Below the pieces are notes generated by a model that saw only the letters and a list, made by a program, of their open reading frames with translations, did no database searches and was not told the DNA's origin. Positions 26,847-35,841 of a stretch of 64,000 nucleotides of DNA are shown here, piece by piece. The DNA comes from a virus: positions 1-64,000 of IMG/VR virus record IMGVR_UViG_3300025687_007517. One strand, 5' to 3'. Made by a program: the position numbers and the translations under genes. Within the stretch, counting starts at the first letter, position 1, and every line of letters begins with the position of its first letter.

Positions 26847-27212
26847 TTAGTTTTGGATTTTAATTTCTATATTATCTTGCAAGTTGTATGGGTCATACAC
26901 ATAAAATACCTTGACCAATAAAAAGTTGTCTCTAATCTCTGTTTCAACGTTTAGAAGAGTAACATCAGGGAGGTATTCCTCAAATTGTGAATCGATTCTC
27001 TGTTCTAGCTGTGGTGGCAACTGTCCATCCAATGCATTTTCAAACAAGAAGTCTCTCAAGCCAACGCCAAAGTCTGAAATCATAACTCTTTCGCCGGGGG
27101 CTGTTAGCAGCACGTTTTTGACGTTTTGCTTGATAAATTCCTTTACTTCGTCAATTGTTACAAACGTATTTGACTTTGATTTTGCTAACGGTAGTTGTAC
27201 TGTAAATGACAT
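26847..27212 (-). CDS. Baseplate wedge protein, gp25/GPW family
   Basis: A 121-residue protein with the family signature TAPGERVMISDFGVGLRDFL at ~40-60, preceded by a helix (VKEFIKQNVKNVLL). It ends with a beta strand (LLVKVFYVYD). T4 gp25 is 132 aa and initiates the tail sheath; GPW/gp25 proteins are found in nearly all contractile tails. It is placed between the gp6-like gene and the 1312-aa gene. The start ATG 27212 has a short leader with GGAGA upstream. Confidence 0.92.
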   Translation of the reverse strand: MSFTVQLPLAKSKSNTFVTIDEVKEFIKQNVKNVLLTAPGERVMISDFGVGLRDFLFENALDGQLPPQLEQRIDSQFEEYLPDVTLLNVETEIRDNFLLVKVFYVYDPYNLQDNIEIKIQN

Positions 27213-27226
27213 AAATTATCTCCAAA

Positions 27227-30200
27227 CTAAATATCACACTTCAAGTCCAAAATGGCTAAAGATTTCTCTGGGTCTATTTCAGCTATTTCGGCTTGCAGTT
27301 TTTTAGCTTCTGGTGACTCTGGGTCAAGCCCACTTAAAATTTCTTCCTTTGTTTTCTTCTTGAGCCATTCAAAGAACTCATCTGGGAATCCTAGTCCTAG
27401 AGACTGTGCTAACATGATAAGAAAATATATGGCAGGGTTGGCAGCATACACAATAGACAACAAGAGTGCCTTAACTGCTTCAATAACCATTTTTGGAATC
27501 ATAATTAAAAGCAGCAGCCATAATGAAAATGATTTTGATTTGAACACGGTCTTTGGGTCTTGTGCTTTTTCAAAAGCTTTAAACGCATCCCCTAGCGCAG
27601 TCTTATCAACACCCAGCGGTTGTACCCCACCTGTGAATCTACGCATAATCGCAGGCTTCAAGGTAAAGAAGAACTTCTTATTGGATGGCACAAAAGACTT
27701 TTCAACTATTAAGTTCAATAAAACGTCATTAAAAAAGTCTTCTTTAAAAGCATCAAAGATGTTGATGCCTTTATCGATCTTAAGAACGCCACTATCTAAC
27801 AGTTTTTTTGGCAGTTTTTCTAGCTGTCCTTTCTCTGGGTTATCAACGTATTCTTTAATTACTTCGTCTGGTATGCTTGCTTGCCCAACAAGGCTGACGG
27901 TATCTTTAGCAAGAATAATGTTATCATACACAAAGACTGTTTCAAAGTTGCCAGACGAAGTTGTAGCAAAGAAGTTTTTGTAAAATTCAACATCAGAAAC
28001 TTTTAGTTGTAGCGACTCTTCAGCAATGCGGAGCGTCTTAACCACAAGAACTACAAATCTAGCATAATCGTCTAAGGATTTAAATTTCACCGGAGCTTGG
28101 TCAATCAAGAAGCTCTTGATTTTTGTTTTTTCGGAATCCGTGGCAAATAAAAACGCAGATTTGTCAATAACAACATCTGTGATGATCTTTTTTATTGCAG
28201 CGGTGGGCAGGTCGGCGTCCGTTGCTTTTTTAAGCGCCGAGTTAAACGCTGAATACCAGGCATCGATAGCATTATTGTTTTTAACTTCAAATAGGGCGTT
28301 TGGGGCTGGATTTGTTGTTTTCTTAATTTTCTTTTTTAGTATCTCGCTAATGCTTAAAGTGTCTTTGACAGCAGGAGATGAAGCCTCTGACAACAATTTT
28401 ATCTCTTGCTCAACCAAGTCCTGAACTGTTAAACCAGCCTCACACAAAATGTTTCTAACTGGAATCTCGACAAAGTATTTTTCCGCAGCCTTTTCAATTT
28501 GATTTGAAATTTGACCAACCAAAATTTTTGTAGCGCCAATCAACGCTGTTGCTTGTTCCTCTGGTAGTATTAAAAGTGCTGATGTAAAGTTTGGGTACAA
28601 CTCAATCATCTGTGTGTAAGCAAAAATACGCAAGGCTTCAATACTAGCCTCTTTTGACGGGTCTGTTGAGTAGGCAACGGACTGCTCTCTGTTCTTGCTG
28701 TATTCACAGAGTTCTTCTTTAACTCTTCCTCTGCGTGGCAAACGATAGAACTTCACAACATCTAAAACAGTTTTGTCTTTTATTGAGTTGTTAAAGTTTG
28801 TCAAAAACTCATTAAACACGTCTTTTAAGATAGACTTATAAACATCTAGGGTGCCCTTTGGCGTGTTGAATGTACCAAATTGATTTTTAAAGTATTTTCT
28901 TTCCACAGGGTCAGTGCTATCCTGTCCCTCGATTGACTCACCTAAAATAGCCAGTGGTGTTTTCCCATTGTTTGTTGTAACACCCTTGTTTGGGAGGTTG
29001 TATTTGTTAAATGTTTCGATTTTGTAGCTGCCATCACCCTCGATAATAATTGAGTCAAACAGTAGACCACCAAAAAACCTAACCCTGTTTCCAACTCTGT
29101 TTCCGTTGTCAATCAGGTCTGGTGCAATTGAAAGCTCTGGTATGTTATCTGGCTTTACTTTAGTTAATATTAGCTCTGTTCCAAAGTCAATTGTGTCGTC
29201 GGTCTTGCCGTCCGGTGGTTCAATACCAATATCCTCAAGGGCTTTTGTCAGATCAGGGTCTTTTTCTTTTTGAATTTTGGTCAATCCTTTATCTATGTTA
29301 GCAATGTCGTCGTCAAAATTAATCTCGTACTGGTAAAGGGCTTCTTGAGCCTGACGATACGCTTCGTTTAATAAGCCACTAAAATCAATGTCTGGTAGTA
29401 AATTATTTATTGCGTCCTCGGACAAAAGATTGGCTAAATCATCAACCGTTATTTGCGGCACATCAGGATCACCATAACCAGCGGGTACTTTTGCCGCTGT
29501 TGGGTCGTCTGTTTTTGTATCACAATAGTCTGCTGTTGGGTTGACGTTTGGCTCTGCTTCATTTACCACTTTGCAAAAGGCTGTTCCAGTTTGAAGACCT
29601 AGTTGGTAGAAATAGTTTGCGTAAGAATAAAGGTCGTCAAAAAATGTATCTACTTTTGTTTGCTCGGCAAATGACTGAAGTTGTAGAAGCAATAATGGCT
29701 CGGCTTGTCCTTCTAGTAGCCTGCACATCTCTTTGCCGGTCAAGCTAGAAAATGTCAAGTTGATAAAACTTTGAAACGACACGGAGTCGTTCCCAGTAAA
29801 TTCTTTTCCTAGAGAAGTCGCTGCTGTGTTTTGAAAAGCAATAGGGTCTTCAAAGAGGTCTTGAGGTTGAACTGAACCGTAGTCAAAATCACCTTCGGGT
29901 TCATTACTGGCTAGCGCTAGGAGGCACTGTTGGACTAGAGTGTTAATGAACTGTCGTCCAAGCTCCAGCAAAAGACTGTCTACCTGCTTTTTTAGTTCTT
30001 TGGTAACCGTGCCCATGGGTTTTGACGAAGACTTGTTTTTCCATAGTTTTTGTATCTGGTTGTAAAAATTTTCGTATTTGTCAAACTCTACACCAAATGA
30101 TTTATAGTTTTTTGTTAGTTCCTCTAGTTGTTCTGCGAGTGCCCTGGCTAAAGAAAGATATCCTTGTGCTTTCAATCCCTCAATTAAAAGAGCCGCTCCA

Positions 30201-31165
30201 CACTCAATCAGTGGCTTCAATCCCCACTTGTTTAACGTAGCATAAAGTTTTCCAAGCTCAGAATTAACCTTTTTCAAAGTAGCTTTTAGTGCCTTTACAG
30301 ATTCATTATCTGCTCCTGTTTCAGCAAATGATTCTGTTCCCTCTGCTACATTAGAAAGTGCTGCTGGGAAGTTAAAGAAGGCAAAGTCTCCCAAGTATTC
30401 TGCATCACGAAGAGTTTGTGAATAAACTTGATTTCTCGTAATAACTGGTGGTTCAGCGTTGTCTCTAACTGCTTGGGCTAAATCTAGATTTACACCTGAA
30501 GCTGTTTGTCCTAAAGATTGTCCAATTTTAGCATTTACATAATTGCTTTCTTGGGCTCTTGCTTTAAGGAAATCATTTAAGTCTTTTAAGTCTCTTATGT
30601 TCGCAATTTTTGCTATGTCAGATATATTGTTAATCTTAAAGTCTTTCTTTTTGCCATCGTCAATAAAGTCTTTTATTTGTTTTGAAAGTGGCTTTTGCTG
30701 TTTCTGTTGAGTAAATTTGTTGTACTCAACCTGAATCTTCTCGACATTTAGTTTTTTTGAAGCCTCTTCAATTCTGTAAAGAAGGCGAACCACGCCGTTT
30801 GGTCGAGGGTCGATTGTTTTCCTATCGTTCAAAAGTATGTCTTCTGACGAAGGGTATGTCTTAGGCTTTGTTGTTTCGCCAGCTATCTCACAGGTTTTGT
30901 CGCCTTTGAATTTTGGAATTGGTGTGTTAATGTCTTCGGGATCTTTTTTATCTACTTCAATTGTGAAAAGCTTGTTGTCAATAAAATACTGTAATGCCTG
31001 TGGGCGAAAATCGTTAAAAACCACAAACCAGTTTTTGTTTGGGTCTAACTCCGTTAAATCAGTCCAAAGGCAATAATAAACATAATCATTGGGAGCATCA
31101 TAATAGGCAACCCTAAATTGTTCCCAAGTTGAATCGATAAATAATTTTGAAAGTGGATTAGACAT
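27227..31165 (-). CDS. Large baseplate-region protein of unknown function (1312 aa)
   Basis: A 1312-residue protein with predominantly charged, helix-prone sequence (many Lys/Glu/Asp/Leu) and few Gly/Ser-rich parts, unlike the fibre proteins to the left. A hydrophobic segment near the C-terminus (LWLLLLIMIPKMVIEAVKAL followed by LLSIVYAANPAIYFLIMLAQ) could cross or insert in a membrane. It ends with a Glu/Lys helix. Position between gp25-like and hub-like genes argues for a baseplate or tail-tube-associated role. No T4 counterpart is obvious. The hydrophobic C-terminal stretch is unusual for a purely structural protein. Confidence 0.7.
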   Translation of the reverse strand: MSNPLSKLFIDSTWEQFRVAYYDAPNDYVYYCLWTDLTELDPNKNWFVVFNDFRPQALQYFIDNKLFTIEVDKKDPEDINTPIPKFKGDKTCEIAGETTKPKTYPSSEDILLNDRKTIDPRPNGVVRLLYRIEEASKKLNVEKIQVEYNKFTQQKQQKPLSKQIKDFIDDGKKKDFKINNISDIAKIANIRDLKDLNDFLKARAQESNYVNAKIGQSLGQTASGVNLDLAQAVRDNAEPPVITRNQVYSQTLRDAEYLGDFAFFNFPAALSNVAEGTESFAETGADNESVKALKATLKKVNSELGKLYATLNKWGLKPLIECGAALLIEGLKAQGYLSLARALAEQLEELTKNYKSFGVEFDKYENFYNQIQKLWKNKSSSKPMGTVTKELKKQVDSLLLELGRQFINTLVQQCLLALASNEPEGDFDYGSVQPQDLFEDPIAFQNTAATSLGKEFTGNDSVSFQSFINLTFSSLTGKEMCRLLEGQAEPLLLLQLQSFAEQTKVDTFFDDLYSYANYFYQLGLQTGTAFCKVVNEAEPNVNPTADYCDTKTDDPTAAKVPAGYGDPDVPQITVDDLANLLSEDAINNLLPDIDFSGLLNEAYRQAQEALYQYEINFDDDIANIDKGLTKIQKEKDPDLTKALEDIGIEPPDGKTDDTIDFGTELILTKVKPDNIPELSIAPDLIDNGNRVGNRVRFFGGLLFDSIIIEGDGSYKIETFNKYNLPNKGVTTNNGKTPLAILGESIEGQDSTDPVERKYFKNQFGTFNTPKGTLDVYKSILKDVFNEFLTNFNNSIKDKTVLDVVKFYRLPRRGRVKEELCEYSKNREQSVAYSTDPSKEASIEALRIFAYTQMIELYPNFTSALLILPEEQATALIGATKILVGQISNQIEKAAEKYFVEIPVRNILCEAGLTVQDLVEQEIKLLSEASSPAVKDTLSISEILKKKIKKTTNPAPNALFEVKNNNAIDAWYSAFNSALKKATDADLPTAAIKKIITDVVIDKSAFLFATDSEKTKIKSFLIDQAPVKFKSLDDYARFVVLVVKTLRIAEESLQLKVSDVEFYKNFFATTSSGNFETVFVYDNIILAKDTVSLVGQASIPDEVIKEYVDNPEKGQLEKLPKKLLDSGVLKIDKGINIFDAFKEDFFNDVLLNLIVEKSFVPSNKKFFFTLKPAIMRRFTGGVQPLGVDKTALGDAFKAFEKAQDPKTVFKSKSFSLWLLLLIMIPKMVIEAVKALLLSIVYAANPAIYFLIMLAQSLGLGFPDEFFEWLKKKTKEEILSGLDPESPEAKKLQAEIAEIDPEKSLAILDLKCDI

Positions 31166-31167
31166 AG

Positions 31168-32136
31168 TTAATTTGTGTTGTTAAAGTTGCTACAAATGTA
31201 ATTAGACTTTCCGGTAGAATTGAGGTATTTAAACTTAATGATATCATTACTGCCCTTGATTGTGCCAACAGCAAAAGAAAGTTGCTCTAGTGCAATAGTG
31301 TGGGTTAACACTGCGCCCTGAAAGTTTGGCGACGTAGAGGTTGGAGCACCAAAAAATGGCGAGATGTGTATGTGAGCAGCCAAGTCGGTGTTTATTTTAC
31401 CAATCTCCTCAATAATACCATCCACAGTTTGTGACAGGGCATCTACGTTGTCCATAATTTTAGTTAAGCAATCTACAAGGCTGTTGCCTTTTACTAAGGG
31501 TTGAAGTGCTAGTTCCTCATCTGTTTGGTTGCCAGCGATAAGGTCAATACCCCTTGGGCGACCAATTGATACTTTTCTAGAGTTTTTGTTTGGTTCTGTT
31601 TTGGAAACGCCAGCAACAATTTTTACACCTTCTCGACCAATGATTCTAACTGCGTCTGCTTTAATACCAATACCAGACTTGCCTGTTGATTGTCCAACAA
31701 CGCCGGGGGCTAAACCAAATGCGTCGTCAATATCGACCTTTTGAGAAATGTAAATTCTAGCGGAGTCTAAATCAAAGTTTGGTCCAGCCGCAACAATTGT
31801 TTTTCCATCTACTTTATCTACCGGAACAAAACCCTGTGCGCCGACAAATAAGTCAATCATGTGTGCGCCATCTTCACCCATAGCACCGCGACCCTTGTCA
31901 ACGGGTGTTTCTAAAACAGTACCATTTTTTAAGCGGTCAGTTGTTTTGCCAATTCTATCAGTTCCCTGAATAATGTATGTGTTACCGTGTTGTTGAAGTC
32001 TTTCTGCTCCGCGCTTGACATACAATGGATAAGGGTCAAGAGGCTGTGTTGCATTATTAATCGAAGACAAGTTTCTGGTTATTGAACCAGCTTGTCCGTC
32101 GTTAATCTCTATTTTTGGTTGTGTTGCTCTTGTCAT
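31168..32136 (-). CDS. Probable baseplate hub/spike protein
   Basis: A 322-residue protein. The middle is a run of short beta-strand repeats (KADAVRIIGREGVKIVAG). It then shows AHIHISPFFGAPTSTSP, a His-x-His/Gly-Pro-rich pattern seen in phage spike or gpV/gp5-type tips. The C-terminal segment is rich in Asn and Lys (NNTN end). It lies between the 1312-aa gene and the tail-associated M15 peptidase, where the cell-puncturing complex would be expected. The family match is partial, so hub/spike is an informed guess. Confidence 0.55.
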   Translation of the reverse strand: MTRATQPKIEINDGQAGSITRNLSSINNATQPLDPYPLYVKRGAERLQQHGNTYIIQGTDRIGKTTDRLKNGTVLETPVDKGRGAMGEDGAHMIDLFVGAQGFVPVDKVDGKTIVAAGPNFDLDSARIYISQKVDIDDAFGLAPGVVGQSTGKSGIGIKADAVRIIGREGVKIVAGVSKTEPNKNSRKVSIGRPRGIDLIAGNQTDEELALQPLVKGNSLVDCLTKIMDNVDALSQTVDGIIEEIGKINTDLAAHIHISPFFGAPTSTSPNFQGAVLTHTIALEQLSFAVGTIKGSNDIIKFKYLNSTGKSNYICSNFNNTN

Positions 32137-32151
32137 AATTTATTGGGTCTT

Positions 32152-33837
32152 TTATGGGTAGCCGTCCCAGGAGGTGTTTGAGGGGGCTTTGCGTGCGCGT
32201 GCCTGGGAGCGTTTGTAGGCGCTGAGGTCAATGCCGCGAGGCGTCACGAGGCGCTGCTTTTGGCTCCAATATTCAAAGTATTTTTTTTGCGGGATTACAT
32301 AAATTGGAATCTTAGTTACCCTTGTTGGATAAGGTCTGTTAAAAATTAACTTATTATTCTTCGTGTCGATACCAACTCCTCCAAATTTAAGGTCTTTTTT
32401 GATGTCTTGCTTCTCATAAATTTTAGAGTCGAAGTGTAATTTAGCTGTCGCGGAGAACAACTGTGAGGTGGGAAGTTTGCCCATAGCCTCCTTATTAGGA
32501 GAATCCTCGAAATTTTGAAGCGGACCTCCTTTTGACAATTTCCAAGATAAAGAAGCTTGCGTTGTTTCAAGATCCACATTTCTGTTTTGGTTTTCTGGAA
32601 GGGATGAATTTGTGGCTCCGAAGCTTTTACCAGCCTCCGTCTTTTTCCACGCCTCCCAACTATCTTTCTGTTTTTTTATCTCACGATCAAGTGCTTCTAC
32701 CTTTGGGGCAGAACCCGCGCCCTCGGTAGAAGAATAAGGGCGATAGCCATAATACAACTGCCTGAATCTCAATCTTACGGACTTTGGAATTTTTAAGGGG
32801 CTCACTTTATCAAAAGCTAGATATTCGTCCCTCTTGTAGTCTCCTGCTGTTTTTATTGTTGGGTCGCCATCAGGGTCTGGATAAAAACGAACCCAGCGCT
32901 CTGTGCCGCCTTTTGTTCTTAGATCATAGTGTGGATGGCTTCCCCCGTAAAAACCGACCACACCATTGGTTTCATTATACCATTTAGGGTCAAGATACAA
33001 GCCCATTCTTTTGTTAGACAACATGTTGAATTCTATCATTGCTGCAACAAAAGCGTATGACTCCATTCTTCCCAGCCTTTTACGATCAATCTCTATATCA
33101 AAATCAAAAGCGTTGCCGGTTGAATGGTTGCCATGGGGCTTGTCAGGCTTTGGGTCGCGTTTGCCTGACGTTACTATCAAGGCAGCTTTTTTTGTTGCTC
33201 CGTAGTACCAGCCAGCAGCTTCTGCAATTTTCTCTGCTTCACGAATTAAACGCTGTCGAACACCTTTTAGGCGAGCACCAGGGCGGGCTCTCACCTCGCA
33301 CTTAAAAGGCAAGCCGAGAAAGCCCTTATCAACATATACTGGTTTATTATCTTTTTTGGTGCCGGTGTCGGTGGGGTCTAAAAATCTATTGGAACCATCA
33401 GAGGTGTCGGAGTCATCACCGTCTCTGGATTTAGAACCATCCCCTGTGACATTCTGGCTGTTAACAATGTATCCTCGGCTTGTATCGACGGGATTTTCAA
33501 ACGAAGCTTGAACTGGTGCGCCAACCTTTAAATAATCTCCCTTAAGGGCAATACAAATGCAATTGTGTTGTGCAACGTTTAAAGGGTCAAGGTAAGAATG
33601 CACATCGGGAATTCTTACTCTAATTTCAACATACTGATTTTGTTTTACAAATTCTCCATAAACCCTCTTTAACTTTTCAAGCTCACCGGCTGCAACACCG
33701 GCATCTCCTAAAATTTCAAGAATATATCCCGACTTTTTAGAGGAAAAGATTATCGGGCTTGTTGCTTGTTTTTGTTGTAATTTAAGCTCGGTTAATGGGC
33801 TGTCAGAAAACGGAGTTAAATTAGTATCGTAAAACAT
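32152..33837 (-). CDS. Tail-associated M15 peptidase (baseplate lysin)
   Basis: A 561-residue protein with an internal M15 (VanY/D-Ala-D-Ala carboxypeptidase-like) domain at about residues 200-330. Zinc-site motif HSTGNAFD (HxxGxAxD) and a downstream HPHYDLR supply the metal ligands. An N-terminal beta domain and a C-terminal region of ~200 residues flank it. The location in the baseplate block suggests local peptidoglycan digestion during infection, the task that the lysozyme domain of gp5 does in T4. It differs from the endolysin at 59491-60414, which also uses an M15 fold. Confidence 0.82.
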   Translation of the reverse strand: MFYDTNLTPFSDSPLTELKLQQKQATSPIIFSSKKSGYILEILGDAGVAAGELEKLKRVYGEFVKQNQYVEIRVRIPDVHSYLDPLNVAQHNCICIALKGDYLKVGAPVQASFENPVDTSRGYIVNSQNVTGDGSKSRDGDDSDTSDGSNRFLDPTDTGTKKDNKPVYVDKGFLGLPFKCEVRARPGARLKGVRQRLIREAEKIAEAAGWYYGATKKAALIVTSGKRDPKPDKPHGNHSTGNAFDFDIEIDRKRLGRMESYAFVAAMIEFNMLSNKRMGLYLDPKWYNETNGVVGFYGGSHPHYDLRTKGGTERWVRFYPDPDGDPTIKTAGDYKRDEYLAFDKVSPLKIPKSVRLRFRQLYYGYRPYSSTEGAGSAPKVEALDREIKKQKDSWEAWKKTEAGKSFGATNSSLPENQNRNVDLETTQASLSWKLSKGGPLQNFEDSPNKEAMGKLPTSQLFSATAKLHFDSKIYEKQDIKKDLKFGGVGIDTKNNKLIFNRPYPTRVTKIPIYVIPQKKYFEYWSQKQRLVTPRGIDLSAYKRSQARARKAPSNTSWDGYP

Positions 33838-34131
33838 CTACTCTTCCTCCCCGTTGTCGTTGAGGTTATCGTAGATAGCATCAATGTCTGCTGATGAGAT
33901 AGTTTCAGTTTGTTTACTAGTCTTCGCCATAAGTGAAGCAACCTTTACTAGCTGTTCGTTGGAACGCTGTAAGGTTTCTAGGTACTTGGCTACAACAAGA
34001 CCTTGACGACCGTGGTCTGCCCTTCCTTGATGAATGTCTTGGCTTATTTCATCAAGAGCAGTGTTGGTCGCCTCTCGGTCAAGTCTAATGTTTTTTATTG
34101 CTTCTTCAAGAAGTTCTTCATATTTCGCCAT
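33838..34131 (-). CDS. Small hypothetical protein between tail lysin and late sigma factor
   Basis: A 97-residue, mostly helical, acidic protein (ends NDNGEEE). No family recognised. It abuts the tail-lysin start and overlaps the late sigma gene by 14 bases, so it is co-translated with both. A packaging, tail-assembly or regulatory accessory would fit the position, but nothing in the sequence proves any of these. Confidence 0.65.
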   Translation of the reverse strand: MAKYEELLEEAIKNIRLDREATNTALDEISQDIHQGRADHGRQGLVVAKYLETLQRSNEQLVKVASLMAKTSKQTETISSADIDAIYDNLNDNGEEE

Positions 34132-34795
34132 CGTTCCAATCAGACCTAAAGCCTCTATACCTCACTTTGAGCTTTGTGAGGACGGTTGCGATTTGTTTTG
34201 TGTTCAAATCGGTGATCTCCCTCATGTAAAGATAAATAGCTTTTTTATTGAAAATTTCTATTTGGTCTGAGTGCTCAAAGAGAACTTTTATGGCATTAAT
34301 AACTTTTACTTCGTTTTCTTTCTCGGCTGCTTCATACCATTCATCGATATTCTCGCGGAGGTGGGCGAAGAACTCGGTGCGGTTTCTTTCGTGCTCGTAT
34401 GGTATGTGGTCGGTAAGGGGGTGCTCTAAATTCTTTGACTCGTCAATAGGAGTCTCAGTTTTTAAACGCTTGGTTGTTTTCTTTACCTTGTGGATAAACC
34501 AGTTTTTGGTAACGACTGAAAAGTAAGAGAAGGCTTTTGAGCCCTTGTCGGGGTCATACTTGTCAAGAATAGTGACCAACCAAGCTTTACATTCTTCGCG
34601 TAGGTAATCAATGTTTGGAAGAGTTGTGAACTTGTATGTGTAGATAATTTTATCAACAAGTTCGTCGAACGCAGGGTGAATAAACTCGATGTAGAGTTTT
34701 TCTTTTGTGTAGCGGTCTGTTGTTTTACAGTATTTAACTATGGCATCCTCATGGACTTTTGTAAAATACTTTCTTTTAGTTCTCTTCTTCGGCAT
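34118..34795 (-). CDS. Late-transcription sigma factor, gp55-like
   Basis: A 225-residue basic protein. Residues ~60-105 contain a sigma region 2-like segment (YLREECKAWLVTILDKYDPD, then AFSYFSVVTKNWFIHKVKK) of the T4 gp55 type, where a Y/F-rich helix binds RNA polymerase and the -10 element. T4 gp55 (185 aa) directs core polymerase to TATAAATA late promoters. This supports a separate late programme for the tail block. It overlaps the upstream TM-protein gene by 20 bases. Confidence 0.75.
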   Translation of the reverse strand: MPKKRTKRKYFTKVHEDAIVKYCKTTDRYTKEKLYIEFIHPAFDELVDKIIYTYKFTTLPNIDYLREECKAWLVTILDKYDPDKGSKAFSYFSVVTKNWFIHKVKKTTKRLKTETPIDESKNLEHPLTDHIPYEHERNRTEFFAHLRENIDEWYEAAEKENEVKVINAIKVLFEHSDQIEIFNKKAIYLYMREITDLNTKQIATVLTKLKVRYRGFRSDWNDGEI

Positions 34796-35066
34796 CGCCT
34801 GCTATCTCCTCTTGTATTCTCGCCACGTCTTTTAAAGTCTCGCTAAGAACTGTTGTGGCTGTGACAAGGTTTTGTATAATAGGGTCGCCGTAGTATGTTT
34901 CGCTAGCGTTGACAGTATTTACAAGCTCGTCAAAATCATCGACCTGTTCTCGCAGGTCGGAAATTCTTGCCTGAATGTTGTTAAGGGTTTCGGCAAAGTT
35001 ATAACAAAGGTATGACAGTGCTGCTGTCGTAGAAACAAAAATAACTACTAGTGTCCATTCAAGCAT
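34776..35066 (-). CDS. Small membrane protein with coiled coil
   Basis: A 96-residue protein: an N-terminal hydrophobic helix (LVVIFVSTTAALSYLCYNF, ~residues 5-23) followed by a heptad-like acidic region. ATG 35066 has AAGGAG upstream, better than the TTG at 35075. The TM-plus-coiled-coil layout resembles an inner-membrane spanin, but no lysis partner is adjacent and the lysis genes are far away, so this stays open. Confidence 0.6.
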   Translation of the reverse strand: MLEWTLVVIFVSTTAALSYLCYNFAETLNNIQARISDLREQVDDFDELVNTVNASETYYGDPIIQNLVTATTVLSETLKDVARIQEEIAGDAEEEN

Positions 35067-35322
35067 TTGGGTCAAACTCCTTTGTTCTTGCTTCTTCTTG
35101 CATTTGTTTTAAAACCTCTCGGTTTTCTTCAATGCCCTCTTTCGTTGCTTCACCCACTTTTTTGTCGCCTCTTTGCTCGGTCTTCATTGTAGTGAAGTGG
35201 CTAGGAATGCGAAAAACAAAGGGCGAGTCACACTCTTCGCACTTGGTGACTATCTCTGACATAGAGTGCCACTCGTCCCAGTTTCTCAAACAAGTGTTAC
35301 AACGATAAGAATATTTAGGCAT
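35059..35322 (-). CDS. FmdB-type zinc-ribbon protein
   Basis: An 87-residue protein opening MPKYSYRCNTCLRNWDEW and then CEECDSPFVF: two CxxC knuckles of the FmdB/zinc-ribbon regulator type. The rest is charged and probably helical. Such small zinc ribbons occur in many phages, with unknown partners. Start ATG 35322 lies inside the end of the cupin gene, with an 8-base overlap; longer in-frame starts upstream lie inside the cupin and lack conserved sequence. Confidence 0.75.
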   Translation of the reverse strand: MPKYSYRCNTCLRNWDEWHSMSEIVTKCEECDSPFVFRIPSHFTTMKTEQRGDKKVGEATKEGIEENREVLKQMQEEARTKEFDPNA

Positions 35323-35668
35323 CTGTTCTTCCATAGTCGTCTGAAAGACGAACAACGTCGTCAAGGTGTGGGGTGCTTGCTTCAATTAGCATAACACCCT
35401 GGTCTTGAGGGGCTGTGAAGCGGTGAATTGTTTCTGGTTTTATTCTAAAAGATTTACCCTCTGAAAGAATTGTAATATTGTCTTCGTTATCAGTCTTTGC
35501 TAAATCGAGATGAAGAGTTCCATCCTCTACAAAAATAGTTTCATCTTTAACCCTGTGAAACTGTCGTGAAAGACGTTGCCCAGGAGCAACATAGATTCTC
35601 TTAACAACATACAATTCAGTGTTGATTAAGATATCTTCCCAACCCCATGGTTTCTCAATCCTATTCAT
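35315..35668 (-). CDS. Cupin, mannose-6-phosphate isomerase type II-like
   Basis: A 117-residue single-domain cupin. The opening EKPWGWED and the motifs QRLSRQFHRVKDETIFVEDG and IKPETIHRFTAP match the C-terminal isomerase part of bifunctional ManC/PMI proteins, which interconvert fructose-6-P and mannose-6-P. The histidines of the metal site are present. I favour ATG 35668 because GAGG is well spaced; ATG 35677 is an alternative. It may supply sugar precursors for the glycan genes to the right. Confidence 0.72.
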   Translation of the reverse strand: MNRIEKPWGWEDILINTELYVVKRIYVAPGQRLSRQFHRVKDETIFVEDGTLHLDLAKTDNEDNITILSEGKSFRIKPETIHRFTAPQDQGVMLIEASTPHLDDVVRLSDDYGRTDA

Positions 35669-35840
35669 CTTCGGCATCCTCGGGGGCTGAGACAGTTGGC
35701 GGGTTATTTACAACCAGTTCATTATTGTCGTCTGGATTAAATTCAAATCCGCGAAGAATTCCTGTAATGTCTTCTTGGTTTAGGATTGCCTTTTGTAGTG
35801 CCATCATAATTGAACCGATAGCTTGATTTGATAGTGTCAT
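35661..35840 (-). CDS. Small conserved phage protein
   Basis: A 59-residue protein starting MTLSNQAIGSIMMALQKAIL, helical at first and acidic at the end. I recall similar short proteins in marine T4-like phages but no function. ATG 35840 with GGAG upstream is preferred over the in-frame start at 35861, which would overlap the HAD gene. Confidence 0.65.
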   Translation of the reverse strand: MTLSNQAIGSIMMALQKAILNQEDITGILRGFEFNPDDNNELVVNNPPTVSAPEDAEDE

Positions 35841-35841
35841 T

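Noticed and set aside
27252-27983. A 243-aa plus-strand frame
   Set aside because: It lies entirely antisense to the 1312-aa gene, has biased Ser/Leu composition typical of an antisense shadow and no motif.
25381-34600. Several TTGACA matches in the tail block
   Set aside because: None has an acceptable -10 at 16-18 bases; they fall within codons and are expected by chance.
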